21,626 nt of DNA from Candidatus Bathyarchaeota archaeon. GTDB lineage: Archaea > Thermoproteota > Bathyarchaeia > Bathyarchaeales > UBA233. Under the pieces are notes generated by a model, which made no database searches, was not told the DNA's origin, and saw only the letters and a list, made by a program, of their open reading frames with translations. The stretch's first letter is position 1. Each line of letters starts with the position of its first letter. This document shows, one piece after another, positions 5,808 through 14,215 of the stretch. The position numbers were made by a program, and so were the translations under genes. The stretch spans positions 1 through 21,626 of the forward strand of contig SOJA01000189.1 in NCBI GenBank assembly GCA_004376975.1, in the 5' to 3' direction.

Positions 5808-8518
5808 TCAAATGTTGAATGCAGGTAGGCTATGTACTTGTCAACATCAATTTCGCTTTTTATTGCCAGTTCAACTGGCTTGACATGTGGTTCTTTAATT
5901 ACTTTGACGAAGCTTATTCGGTCGCCTGCTTTCACTTCCATTCCTCTCTTTTGCAGGATTCTTGCTGCCTTAACATGTTGGGGTGTTGTTTTTGTGTAGT
6001 GTTCTGGTGCATCGCCTAAAACTACGTTGAATGCTAATTCGTTTAGGTTTTCCCATTCTCTTTTCTTCAACTGTATATAGTGGGTATGGACGATTTCGCA
6101 GATGTCTTTTTTTGCTTTTTCGAAATCTGCTGGTGTTTTTACTTGAGCTAGGCGTTCTTTCATTGTGTTGAAGGCGTTTTTGATGAATAACGGTATGTGC
6201 CTTTTTTTACCTGTTAATCCTTTAACGTCAACGCTGCCGTCTTCTAGAACTCCGAGGTAATTCTTCTTGCGTGAACTGAAAACTGCATATCTGTAAACCT
6301 TCTCAACATCTAAGCTCATTTTCAGTTCACGCTCAGTCCACTGTGCAAGTTCTTCAATCTGATCTTTTGCAGGGTTCTTTAGGAAAACGCTGTCGGTGTC
6401 CCCATATAGTACTTGGACGTTGAGCTCTTTCGTCTTGTTAATTATTCGGGTTATTGAGTGTCTTCCAATGGCTGCTGTTGCTTCGGCAACTGGTGGACAG
6501 TAGAGGTCGAATGATTCTGCCCCGAAAACTCCGTAGCTTGCGTTTAAAATGACTTTGAGGGCTCCTTGAATGATTTTATACCAACTTCTTGTTTCTGGTG
6601 GTGAAGTCTTGTCTTTTGATTTTGGTTTGTACCATCTTACTCGTAAGTCTCTAAGTGAACCAATTAGTAGGCTTTCTAATGCTCTTTTTCTTGTGCAGAC
6701 CCAATGAGGTGTGTTTGGAATAACATTATTGTGGCATTCTGGATGCGAACAACGTATGGATTCGTAGCCGAGGTTCCACACTTTTGTTATAGATGGATAT
6801 AGACTTGGAAAGTCCATAACCGCAACGTTAAAGTGAATGCCTCGAACGGGTTCAACAACAATTGCGCCTTTGTATTTCTTGCCTTTAATAGTGGCCTCTG
6901 TGGCTGTCTTGCCTTTTGCGGCTAGGATGTCTGCTGCGTTTGGAATAAGCATGTTTTTTCTGCGGTGTTCGCGGTGTATGAAATTTCTTATCCATCGTGA
7001 TACGCCTTGGCGGCTCACGTCTTCCATGGGCATGCTGCTTATCTTAGCCAGAACTAGAATGAGCTTCATAACTAATTCGTCTTCGAAGTTTGTGAGTTTA
7101 AAAGTGATTTCAGCATCCATAAAACAGTATTTGGCGATTTCAGTGTAGTTCAGCTCGCCTATATTTTTTTCCAGTTTGATTTTTTCCATTTCGATTAAGG
7201 CTTTACCAACATCATTAAGCCTAACATCCCGATAGCGGTTACTGAAGGCGTAGATTTGTATGGAACGGTTGAAAAAAAACTTGTATAAATCAATATGCAC
7301 ACCATACTTCAGCAAGCAAACACGTCTACCAACCACTATCGGAATTTCACCTGTTCTGAACCCAAAGCTTTGTGCCCTGTGAGTCAAATAGCGCAGGTCA
7401 AAATCGTCACCATTAAACGTGATTACAAAGGGATAATCCCATAAAGCATCAAAAACAGCTTTTATAAGCTTCTTTTCAGAGTCAAAATATTCAAGGTTTA
7501 CGTCGGCTGGAAGATGCTCAGTTCCTTCTTGAACATTCTGTCTTTTTAGAAGTAGAACTCTCTTTTGTCCGTCAGAGCCATAGAGCGATACGCAAACAAC
7601 GGGATAAGCAGCTTCACGTGGATCAGGCATCCTTGTTGGAATTGCTGAGTGAACCTCTATATCTAATGCTACGCGGCGGAACTTTGGTGCTGGATATTCC
7701 AAAAGCCTCGCCCACTGCTCAATGTATCTTTGTTCTTCAGAGGTGGCATCTTTGAAAATCCCACGAATGTGCTTGATCATTTCTTCAGCTTCTTTCAAAG
7801 ATTTCGGGACAAGATCGCCATTTTTAACCTCATATATCATTCCAGGCCAAAGATTTCTATCATAAATGTATGATTGATAATACTTTATCCTTGCTTCCCA
7901 AACTTTGATTTTCTCTAGAGCAATAGGTGTTCCTGACACTTTTGGAAATTCTTCCGGTATTATATCCCTTATACATCCTGTTGGGCGACCGCCAATGGCT
8001 AGCGGGTCTTTCACCACAACTTTTGTCACTTTCGCTTTCTTGTCTAATAGTGGATCATGCTTTTCCACTATTTCCAAGTGATCAAAACTTGGATGCTGCA
8101 CTAAACGGTTGATTTTTTCAAGTTCATAAGGTGAAAGATTAGTTAGGCAGTATGGTTTATGTCCCGTGTTGTCATACCAAAAATAGATTCGACCTGAATT
8201 TGGTTCATAAAGCTTGATTAACGCTTTTCTAGTTTTTCCGTCATATGTGGCTGATACGAAGTATGAAGGCGGGAGGTTTTCAAGAACCACTGGCGGAAAA
8301 ACATGTTGTGTTCTTTCTTTTGTTACGGCTTTAGTGAACGGTAAGGCTTCTACTTCGGTCTCCTCTGTAGATTTAGTCTTTGTATGAGAGAATTCGGTTA
8401 AACACTTCTGCGCCATTTTAGCCCTAACCCAGCTTACTCTATAAACATGATAGACTAAAATCTTTGCTGATAGGGGAGTCAACTTTTTTTCATTATGCAG
8501 AAACTTTGTCGGTTGCAT
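5735..8518 (-). CDS. polB: Family B DNA polymerase
   Basis: Replicative-type family B DNA polymerase with 3'-5' proofreading. All core motifs are present and in order: Exo I DIE (286-288), Exo II NGDDFD (369-374), Exo III Y464-x3-D468, motif A DFPSLYPS (569-576), motif B K655-x3-NASYG (to 663), motif C YGDTDS (705-710) and KKNY (751-754). Between motifs A and B a Cys/His cluster (C590, C595, H606, C608) could bind zinc, as in other archaeal PolBs. Both active sites look intact. The ATG at 8518 has no visible SD. Residues 1-70 show no known domain, and Met35 (8416) is a plausible alternative start. The encoded C-terminal tail lies within the overlap with the QueT gene (5735-5807). The gene appears monocistronic. 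At 927 residues it is somewhat longer than typical archaeal PolB, and the excess is N-terminal. Confidence 0.95.
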   Translation of the reverse strand: MQPTKFLHNEKKLTPLSAKILVYHVYRVSWVRAKMAQKCLTEFSHTKTKSTEETEVEALPFTKAVTKERTQHVFPPVVLENLPPSYFVSATYDGKTRKALIKLYEPNSGRIYFWYDNTGHKPYCLTNLSPYELEKINRLVQHPSFDHLEIVEKHDPLLDKKAKVTKVVVKDPLAIGGRPTGCIRDIIPEEFPKVSGTPIALEKIKVWEARIKYYQSYIYDRNLWPGMIYEVKNGDLVPKSLKEAEEMIKHIRGIFKDATSEEQRYIEQWARLLEYPAPKFRRVALDIEVHSAIPTRMPDPREAAYPVVCVSLYGSDGQKRVLLLKRQNVQEGTEHLPADVNLEYFDSEKKLIKAVFDALWDYPFVITFNGDDFDLRYLTHRAQSFGFRTGEIPIVVGRRVCLLKYGVHIDLYKFFFNRSIQIYAFSNRYRDVRLNDVGKALIEMEKIKLEKNIGELNYTEIAKYCFMDAEITFKLTNFEDELVMKLILVLAKISSMPMEDVSRQGVSRWIRNFIHREHRRKNMLIPNAADILAAKGKTATEATIKGKKYKGAIVVEPVRGIHFNVAVMDFPSLYPSITKVWNLGYESIRCSHPECHNNVIPNTPHWVCTRKRALESLLIGSLRDLRVRWYKPKSKDKTSPPETRSWYKIIQGALKVILNASYGVFGAESFDLYCPPVAEATAAIGRHSITRIINKTKELNVQVLYGDTDSVFLKNPAKDQIEELAQWTERELKMSLDVEKVYRYAVFSSRKKNYLGVLEDGSVDVKGLTGKKRHIPLFIKNAFNTMKERLAQVKTPADFEKAKKDICEIVHTHYIQLKKREWENLNELAFNVVLGDAPEHYTKTTPQHVKAARILQKRGMEVKAGDRISFVKVIKEPHVKPVELAIKSEIDVDKYIAYLHSTFDQVLDALNLDFDEIIGLTKLERFM

Positions 8519-8552
8519 CCGTTTTGCTGTTCTTAATGAGTTCTCAGATTTC

Positions 8553-8743
8553 TCAGGACAGTGTGTCCCTTATTCCATGTTTGATGGCCATTATTTTCCT
8601 TAGCTTCTTTCGGCATTTACCGCATGTGATCCGTGTGTCAATTCCTAGCCTTCAACTTATCTACCTTTGCAGTTGATTGTTGAGTCAACGTCGTCAACTT
8701 CCATTCTCATTCCTCGGGCTGGCAATTTTGGGGCGCACGCCAT
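8553..8743 (-). pseudogene. Remnant of a small zinc-ribbon protein (frameshifted)
   Basis: On the minus strand an SD (AGAGG) sits five bases ahead of an ATG at 8743. The frame reads MACAPKLPARGMRMEVDDVD and ends at a TAA (8657-8659) after 28 codons, just past a Cys (INCKGR). Another frame then gives VDKLKAR, and a third gives DTRITCGKCRKKLRKIM followed by a stop at 8553-8555. Joined, the pieces form a coherent protein of about 63 residues with a CxxC knuckle and a basic C-terminus. Two frame changes are needed, so it is either a pseudogene or carries sequencing errors. The family is not identified. Confidence 0.45.
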
Positions 8744-8828
8744 TTATTCCTCTTTTCAGAAGATATGCTTTGGGTATCTTGACGTGAAATAAAGAGAAAA
8801 ATACCCTTTAGTTCTTATCTAAGTTATT

Positions 8829-8844
8829 GCTGTTCTAAAACAGC
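8829..8844 (+). promoter_or_regulatory. Leader hairpin upstream of the RNA methyltransferase
   Basis: GCTGTT (8829-8834) and AACAGC (8839-8844) form a perfect six-base-pair stem with a CTAA tetraloop. It ends 23 bases before the TTG start at 8868 and just before the weak GAGTGA SD-like run (8855-8860). It could be an operator or a leader hairpin. No T-tract follows, so it is not a terminator. Confidence 0.3.
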
Positions 8845-8867
8845 TTGGTTAAGCGAGTGAACCAGAT

Positions 8868-10214
8868 TTGTTCAAAGAAGCTTGGATGCTTGCGATTGAA
8901 ACTCTGAGCTGGATGGAAATGCAGAAGCTAAGCGAGCGTTTAGCCTTGGCAAGAAGCATTGGACAGTTGAGCATAAACGATTCTAACGCTGTTAAACTTG
9001 CTCATAGATTTGTTGTGGAAACTGTAAGACGGCGAAATTTTATCGACAAATTCATTAACAACGCCTTAAAACCGGATGTGATAAGTCAATTTACTTTTGG
9101 GGTTCAAGCTTTTTTGCGGCTCTATGTTTACCAGACAAGAATGGCTGAAAACTGGTCTAGAGTTAACATAGAAGAAGCTGTAAGCATAGCTAGGCTGGTA
9201 CGCTCCATTCTTGGATGGAAGAGTCTTAAAAAAGTTGAGCATGTACTAGGCGTATTACTAACGCAAAATCCGGCGTTGATCATTGAATACGTGAGTGACG
9301 AAGAGAGAATAAGTCTCCAAACTTTTCATCCTATATGGTACGTGAGGTACTGCTTCAAACTTTTTGGTAGGAAAGCAGCTATAGCTATGTTGGAAGAAAA
9401 CATGCAAGCATCACCGACGTACATAAGGCTTAACACTCTTAAGATGGGTGAAAACGAAGTTCTGGAAAGACTTGCTGAAAACGAAATAGAAATTGAGAAG
9501 GTTGAACAGCTAAAGCATACATACCTGGTTGCTGATGCAAAGCAACCCCTGACCAGCACAAAAAGCTTCTATCAAGGCTTATTCTACATTCAAGACAAGG
9601 CAAGCTGTTTCGCAGCTGAAGCTGCAGACCCCAAACCTGGAATGACTCTTTTAGATATTTGTGCTGCACCAGGAGCAAAAACCACATATTTAGCGCAGAT
9701 AATGCAAAACTGCGGTTTCATTTACTCGGTAGATTATTCAAGACGTAGGATGAATGTTTGGAAAAATGGTGTTTCCCGTATGAGTGTGAAAATTGCTGTG
9801 CCCGTAATTGCTGATGCGCGTGTTCCATTACCATTGAAAGTGAAAGCGGATGTTGTAGTTTTGGATCCGCCGTGCACGAGCACTGGGGTTTTCAGAAAGC
9901 TTCCTTCAGCGAAGTGGAGGATTACTCAAAGCTCTGTGGACAGGATGGCTGAAATTCAATGGAGGCTGATAAAAAACTGTGCAGAGAACGTGAAATCTGG
10001 AGGAATCCTGATCTATTCCACATGCAGCATAACCGCTGAAGAAAATGAGAGGATTATTGAACGATTCCTTAAGTGGCATCCAGAATTTTCGCTGGTTGAG
10101 ATAACACCAAAACTAGGCTTGTCAGGCTTGAGAGGATTGGGGGAATGTCAAAGACTTTATCCACATATACATCAATGTAATGGTTTCTTTATTGCAAAAA
10201 TGTTAAGGAAATAA
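8868..10214 (+). CDS. RsmB/NOP2/Sun-family RNA m5C methyltransferase with NusB-like N-terminus
   Basis: SAM-dependent cytosine-5 methyltransferase acting on rRNA or tRNA. Residues about 1-140 are helical and resemble the NusB-like RNA-binding domain of RsmB/Fmu. Residues about 180-448 hold the Rossmann methyltransferase domain: motif I LLDICAAPGAKTT (261-273, SAM binding), an acidic residue after SVDYS, motif IV DPPC (D333-C336) and motif VI YSTCS with C386. The paired cysteines C336 and C386 are the release and nucleophilic residues of RNA m5C enzymes, and both are present. YIQDKASCFAAEA before motif I is also typical. Start is TTG at 8868 with a weak GTGA-type SD. 448 residues is normal for the RsmB type. 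The exact RNA target cannot be told from sequence, and the gene is not in an evident operon. Confidence 0.92.
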   Translation: MFKEAWMLAIETLSWMEMQKLSERLALARSIGQLSINDSNAVKLAHRFVVETVRRRNFIDKFINNALKPDVISQFTFGVQAFLRLYVYQTRMAENWSRVNIEEAVSIARLVRSILGWKSLKKVEHVLGVLLTQNPALIIEYVSDEERISLQTFHPIWYVRYCFKLFGRKAAIAMLEENMQASPTYIRLNTLKMGENEVLERLAENEIEIEKVEQLKHTYLVADAKQPLTSTKSFYQGLFYIQDKASCFAAEAADPKPGMTLLDICAAPGAKTTYLAQIMQNCGFIYSVDYSRRRMNVWKNGVSRMSVKIAVPVIADARVPLPLKVKADVVVLDPPCTSTGVFRKLPSAKWRITQSSVDRMAEIQWRLIKNCAENVKSGGILIYSTCSITAEENERIIERFLKWHPEFSLVEITPKLGLSGLRGLGECQRLYPHIHQCNGFFIAKMLRK

Positions 10215-10366
10215 TGTCTTCTGAATTACCCACTGATGCTTATCAACAGAGTTTTTGCGACTTGTCACAGTCATGTTTCGTGAGCTATACTTGCAGGTGT
10301 CCAGCACTAATGCTAGTGCATCTTTTTTCTCACGTAAAGCAAGCGCGCATGTTTCTTCCATTTTGA

Positions 10367-11266
10367 TTATATCTTCCGGGGCTTTCCCAAAAAACATAGA
10401 ATTTCAGAAATGACTTTTGCTGCTTGAATCGCTGAGACTCCATGGTCAAAGTTTGGGGTAATTTCTACAACATCAAAGCCTACTACACGTTTGTCACATA
10501 TTTTGTATAAAATGTCCAGTAAAGTACACGTTTCAAGACCTTCTGGTTCCGGATTCTGCACTGCCGGAGCGTACGCTGGATCAAGAACATCCATGTCAAC
10601 AGACAAGTAAATGTTCTCATATTGCGCCAATGTTTCCTTCAGACGCCTCGTAATCTGTTCGGTTCCTTCACTTCTTAGTTGATGTGCCGTGAAAAATTCT
10701 ATTCCCGCCTTTTTTGCGTATTCTAGTTCTTCTTTGCATGCTGCTCTGGTGCCGACTTCAATTATTTTTGCCGGTTTGACTTGTTCGTTTGTTCTTCGCA
10801 TGAAGGTTGTGTGGGAAAGTCTCAGCCCTGAGTACTGTTCGCGTAGGTCAAGATGTGCGTCAAAACTGATTATCGCCGTTTTAGAGGCTTTGTCTCCTAA
10901 GGCTTTTAATATGCCTAAGGTGATTGTGTGTTCCCCGCCAATGGACACCGGCTTTTTTCCTGTTTGCAAAATATCTTTTATGACAAGCTCCAGTTTCTCC
11001 AATGTTTTCTTTATGTCGGTGGAAACGTGTAAATCGCCCAGATCATGCAGCTGCAAATCTTCTATATCTATGCCTGTACGGAAACTGTAGGTTTCAATGT
11101 TCAAGGATGCTGCTCGAATAGCGTTGGGTCCAAATCTTGCTCCAGTTCTGTACGTGCTTGTAACATCGAAGGGAACGCCTAGAATTATGTAGTCCGCTTT
11201 TTCAAAGGATTTTTGATAACCGCTGAAAACATTAGACTGTGACGCAAAAAGCTCATAATAACTCAT
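10367..11266 (-). CDS. speB: Agmatinase (ureohydrolase/arginase family)
   Basis: Binuclear manganese hydrolase that splits agmatine into putrescine and urea in archaeal polyamine synthesis. Numbered from the start chosen here (299 residues): GGEH with H113, SFDAHLD with D136, H138 and D140, and SVDMDVLDP with D224 and D226. These are the six metal ligands of the family, all present. YRTGARFGP near residue 40 is also typical. The frame extends upstream to an ATG at 11335, giving 23 extra basic residues. The ATG at 11266 is preferred because a strong SD, GGAGG (11276-11280), stands nine bases ahead of it and the resulting length fits the family. Related members such as guanidinobutyrase or formiminoglutamase are less likely but not excluded. 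No aIF5A gene is adjacent here. Confidence 0.9.
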   Translation of the reverse strand: MSYYELFASQSNVFSGYQKSFEKADYIILGVPFDVTSTYRTGARFGPNAIRAASLNIETYSFRTGIDIEDLQLHDLGDLHVSTDIKKTLEKLELVIKDILQTGKKPVSIGGEHTITLGILKALGDKASKTAIISFDAHLDLREQYSGLRLSHTTFMRRTNEQVKPAKIIEVGTRAACKEELEYAKKAGIEFFTAHQLRSEGTEQITRRLKETLAQYENIYLSVDMDVLDPAYAPAVQNPEPEGLETCTLLDILYKICDKRVVGFDVVEITPNFDHGVSAIQAAKVISEILCFLGKPRKI

Positions 11267-11377
11267 TTTGTCCTTCCTCCCTTTCCTAGATCGCTTATTT
11301 CTACTGGTTTTTCTTCTAAGCTTTTCTGTTGTCATTACGTTGGTAAGCTTTCTAATTCAAACAAGTATTGCCCTAAT

Positions 11378-11418
11378 CTCCGGCAATCATGTACTGCGCG
11401 TGCTAATGAAGTCCGGAG
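11378..11418. repeat. Inverted repeat CTCCGG/CCGGAG between divergent genes
   Basis: CTCCGG (11378-11383) and CCGGAG (11413-11418) are perfect six-base arms 29 bases apart, in the 220-bp region between the agmatinase start and the membrane-protein start. It may be an operator pair for a dimeric regulator or the base of an RNA stem. Function unknown. Confidence 0.35.
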
Positions 11419-11487
11419 CGAAGCCTTTTAAACATTAAACTTATTAACGTTACTGCTAATGCATTTAGGTCAAAAGGCGGTTCATGG

Positions 11488-11847
11488 ATGTCGCTCAAAT
11501 CCAAGCTTAAAAATATGAATGTTGTAACGTTCGCAGCTTTTGTCTTTTATGCAACCGTTGGAATAGTGTGTTTTGCTATATTGGCAGTAGTTGATTTCAG
11601 CCTCATTCATGTAGGCATAATCGGCATATTAAGCTTAATTGCTGCCTACGGTTTGTTCAGGAATAGAGTTTGGGTTTTCTGGGTTGTTATTGCATTGTTC
11701 TTCATTGCAACAACATTTTCAGGATATACGCTTTACCATGTCTTAGGAGAGAATTTACTTTTTGATATAATTGCAATTATATATCTTGCTCTGACATGGA
11801 TTTTCACTGGATATATCGTGGCAAGAAGAGGGACTTTGGAAGCCTAG
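11488..11847 (+). CDS. Small four-helix integral membrane protein, function unknown
   Basis: A 119-residue protein that is mostly membrane: helices at about 12-35, 40-58, 63-84 and 91-112, with short basic ends (SLKSKLKN at the front, ARRG at the back). The positive N-terminus suggests that both ends lie in the cytoplasm. No motif is recognised. Start ATG at 11488; an overlapping ATG at 11484 is out of frame. A purine/GGCGG run (11474-11480) may serve as the SD, and AT-rich box A-like sequence (TTTTAAAC, TTATTAAC) lies 40-65 bases upstream. It is convergent with the endonuclease IV-like gene, with a 41-base gap. It resembles small archaeal DUF-type membrane proteins only in general form. Confidence 0.65.
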   Translation: MSLKSKLKNMNVVTFAAFVFYATVGIVCFAILAVVDFSLIHVGIIGILSLIAAYGLFRNRVWVFWVVIALFFIATTFSGYTLYHVLGENLLFDIIAIIYLALTWIFTGYIVARRGTLEA

Positions 11848-11888
11848 ATGATTATACGCTGAACGTATTTGTTATATTAAAGGAAGCT

Positions 11889-12752
11889 TTAGCCTTCAAG
11901 TTCCTTGTGGAAGAGCTGACGCATTTTTATTGCATCTACATATGGGAATGGGCTCTCGCTTATTATGACTGGTTTTAGTTTGAACTCAGCTATAACTTGC
12001 GCAAGCGTTGTGAAGTCTGGTCCGTACTCTATCTCATTCAATGTATGGTGGCGTTTTTCTCCCTTGTTCGTGAACTCAACCTTTGTGAAGTGGCAATGCA
12101 TGTTTTTAGTAGCTTCTGTCCCTAATCGCCTTTCGATTTCCTCTACAACTTTGCGGAAATCCTCATCTGTTTTGAAGCATCCTCCACACCTTGAATGCAA
12201 ATGCGCCCAATCAATTACTGGCTGTGTCTGTTCAACTTCCTCGCATAAGGCTAATGTTTCGTCTAGACTTCCAAGCTGGTAGATTTTCCCCATGGTTTCA
12301 GGGCCAAGTTTGGTATTCCTAATTCCCCTGTTTCTCATGGTTTCAACAACTTCCTTCAAAGCTTCCATGCAATCTTTGAAAGCTTCTTTTGGCTGTCTTT
12401 TGCTGTAGAACCCTGGGTGAAAAACCACAATGTGAGCCTTCATCCATTCAGCCGCTGTTGCGCAAGCGATTAAACGATTTTTGCTGGCCTCAACTGTTTC
12501 TCTTTTCCCACAGAAGTTCACGAAATAGGAACCATGAAGACTTAGCCAAACATCGTGTTCATCAGCCTTTAAGCCAAGCTCCTCTGCTTTTTCCCTTTTG
12601 ATCTGCGGCTTCGCACCCCAACGTACAGCTTGATACTCAAAAGCGTCAAGTCCTACGTTCCTTAAAAGTCTGGGGACATCGGCCAATTCTGCCTTCATAT
12701 CCCTAAAGGCTAGGGGAACTCCAGCTGGCCCAAATCTTGGGCGATTAGCCAT
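11889..12752 (-). CDS. Endonuclease IV-like (xylose isomerase-like TIM barrel) protein
   Basis: Metal-dependent TIM-barrel protein of the AP endonuclease 2/endonuclease IV superfamily, probably a base-excision-repair nuclease cutting 5' of abasic sites. Metal-ligand candidates appear in the family order: H73 (LHGSYFVN), H112 (FHPGFYS), E152 (GPETMGK), D181/H184 (IDWAHLHSR), H219/H221 (MHCHF), H235/H236 before NEIEYGPDF (the late His motif) and E266 (ISESP). 287 residues is normal. The N-terminal FGPAGVP is typical of archaeal members. Start ATG at 12752. The upstream membrane protein gene on the same strand ends 12 bases away, so they are probably co-transcribed. A sugar isomerase/epimerase of the same fold is the main alternative, but the ordered His set favours endonuclease IV. 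Confidence 0.85.
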   Translation of the reverse strand: MANRPRFGPAGVPLAFRDMKAELADVPRLLRNVGLDAFEYQAVRWGAKPQIKREKAEELGLKADEHDVWLSLHGSYFVNFCGKRETVEASKNRLIACATAAEWMKAHIVVFHPGFYSKRQPKEAFKDCMEALKEVVETMRNRGIRNTKLGPETMGKIYQLGSLDETLALCEEVEQTQPVIDWAHLHSRCGGCFKTDEDFRKVVEEIERRLGTEATKNMHCHFTKVEFTNKGEKRHHTLNEIEYGPDFTTLAQVIAEFKLKPVIISESPFPYVDAIKMRQLFHKELEG

Positions 12753-12764
12753 TCTGGAAGCCTC

Positions 12765-13655
12765 TCAATGTCGCCTGCTTCTCTTATGTCGATAACTTTT
12801 TCGTTGGTATTGTCCGTAAGAAAGCATCGTCAAGGCAGAGACCCACATAGCGACGTTTTGAAAAACCAAGTATTTTTCAACGTCATCTAACTTAACCAAC
12901 GGCTTCATTAAGCCTCCAAGATTTTGGGCAAGGTCTCTAAAACGTGGTGCGACAGACAGTAAAGCATTGTTTACGGCTGAGCAAACCCAGCCGATGGGAA
13001 GCAAAACATCTGCAATGCCCTTTCCAAAGTTGTTTGTAGCTGTTACAAAGCCTAGAAAGACAGGGTTATTTTGATAGACGTTTGACACTGTCCAATAGAT
13101 TAGCTGTGGGTACGTCAGGAGGGACATGAGAAGGGTTAATGTAACGAAAACTAGCAGCACCGCTGAGGCACTTTTAATTGTTGCTCTTGCAAAAGACATT
13201 TTCTCCCAGAGATACGAGATGCCCCCACTGCTCAACAACTTGGACTTTACTTTTCCAAAGAAGCCACTTATTCTTGCAGTCTGCCTTTTCATTTCTTTGA
13301 TCCTCCGTTCGTTCTTTCGTTTGGCGAGTGGCTTGACTTTTCGTGTCCATTTTTGTGGTGGTATTGCTGCCACATGACTTGCCAAATACGTCCAGCTGAA
13401 CATGAGCGCAATTATTACAGCAATTGGAACCATGTGAAAGATTGGACTAATTGCTATTGTAATAATCCAATCAGCACCCGGAAATGGAAAACTCCACCGT
13501 AGCAAAGTTTCATCTTTAACTCCGAGGCTCACGGCGTAAAGGACAACAGAATATTCAATTAGTGCAGCTACGATTAGAAATAGAAGTATCGTCACTAAAC
13601 CCTTACGTGTTGCCCATTGAAAGATTAAGCGTTTCTGAGGCTTTTTTATTGTCAA
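12765..13655 (-). CDS. Integral membrane protein of unknown function
   Basis: A 296-residue protein not matched to a known family. Membrane segments lie at about 18-46, 63-97 (one long or two) and 160-190, with weaker ones at about 205-235 and 265-285. A very basic cytoplasmic stretch fills about 101-150 (KWTRKVKPLAKRKNERR and onward), and the C-terminus is also basic (KSYRHKRSRRH). Start is TTG at 13655 with only a weak GTGAT-like SD. It lies 12 bases ahead of the endonuclease IV-like gene in the same direction, so the two probably share a transcript. The basic loop and tail could contact nucleic acid or membrane lipid; that is inference. Confidence 0.7.
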   Translation of the reverse strand: MTIKKPQKRLIFQWATRKGLVTILLFLIVAALIEYSVVLYAVSLGVKDETLLRWSFPFPGADWIITIAISPIFHMVPIAVIIALMFSWTYLASHVAAIPPQKWTRKVKPLAKRKNERRIKEMKRQTARISGFFGKVKSKLLSSGGISYLWEKMSFARATIKSASAVLLVFVTLTLLMSLLTYPQLIYWTVSNVYQNNPVFLGFVTATNNFGKGIADVLLPIGWVCSAVNNALLSVAPRFRDLAQNLGGLMKPLVKLDDVEKYLVFQNVAMWVSALTMLSYGQYQRKSYRHKRSRRH

Positions 13656-13915
13656 TTAATCACTGTCCAGCGTTATGCTTGATGAGCTTATGCTGTTGTT
13701 GAAATATGAGTGTTCCCATTAAAAAATGTGACTGTGAAAACTGCACGTTGATCTTAACTCTGAATATTGAAGCCCTAACCTCTTTATATTGGCTGCAAAT
13801 ATGTTCGTTCAGGTTTTGGTGGTGCTGCGTAAGGCTGTGAAGATTCTTATTCATCACAAAGAAAATTCTTCAGGTGTCACCATTCATTAGGAATATTTAA
13901 GTGAATTTTTCAATG

Positions 13916-14102
13916 TTACGGCAGAGGGAATTTATGTCCACACTTCGGACACTTGACAAATCTACATTGCACAAAGGATGTGCATCAGGAGCAAGCAAAG
14001 GCCCTACCATAGGTTATGTAAAAGACAAAGTTGTACACTGGACAACTTACCACATGCTTTGATTGCAAGCTCATCTAATATCACTTTTCCTAAATCAACC
14101 AT
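13916..14102 (-). pseudogene. Remnant of a small zinc-ribbon protein (frameshift plus in-frame TGA)
   Basis: From an ATG at 14102 the minus strand reads MVDLGKVILDELAIKACGKL. A second frame then continues SCPVYNFVFYITYGRAFACS, stop (TGA), CTSFVQCRFVKCPKCGHKF, ending at TAA 13916-13918. Joined, it is a plausible protein of about 62 residues: an N-terminal helix and several Cys (AC, SCP, AC-S-x-C, QC, KCPKCGH) of zinc-ribbon type. One frame change and one nonsense codon interrupt it; the TGA stands where Trp (TGG) would fit. Pseudogene is the simplest reading. Selenocysteine is unlikely, since a frameshift is needed as well. Confidence 0.45.
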
Positions 14103-14179
14103 GTGGCGAGACTCAGAACGTTTCTGCAGTCCTTAAACTTGGCGTGGTATATGTAGCAGCTTTAAAAAGCAACCAAACA

Positions 14180-14215
14180 TTATATTTTTGAAACACTATC
14201 TTGTTTATAGATAGT
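14180..14215 (+). promoter_or_regulatory. Promoter with palindrome before the TackOD1 gene
   Basis: TTATATTTTT (from 14180) is a good box A. About 25 bases on, where transcription should begin, lies a palindrome: ACTATC (14195-14200) and GATAGT (14210-14215), six perfect base pairs around a nine-base spacer. The ATG follows at 14235. A palindrome over the start site suggests an operator, possibly autoregulatory. Confidence 0.4.

Larger units (their letters stand above)
8519..8867. other. 349-bp gap with a broken small gene and leader hairpins
   Basis: Between the divergent polymerase and methyltransferase genes. On the minus strand it holds a decayed zinc-ribbon gene (8553-8743, separate entry). 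On the plus strand the GGGTAT/ATACCC arms (8772-8777, 8801-8806) and a tight hairpin (8829-8844) lie ahead of the methyltransferase. A plus-strand open frame at 8464-8676 has no SD and no protein-like character and is not called. Confidence 0.5.

Noticed and set aside
10203..10397. 64-codon minus-strand frame starting inside the agmatinase 3' end (MFFGKAPEDIIKMEETCALA...)
   Set aside because: Composition is fairly protein-like and it fills the 150-bp gap, but there is no SD, it overlaps both neighbours, and no family is recognised. Kept only as a possible small coupled gene.
11267..11335. N-terminal 23-residue extension of agmatinase
   Set aside because: The strong GGAGG SD points to the ATG at 11266, and the extension is a run of basic residues not typical of the family.
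13916..14102. Selenocysteine at the in-frame TGA of the zinc-ribbon remnant
   Set aside because: The reading also needs a frameshift, no Sec machinery or SECIS-like element is visible, and Trp fits the place; a nonsense mutation is simpler.
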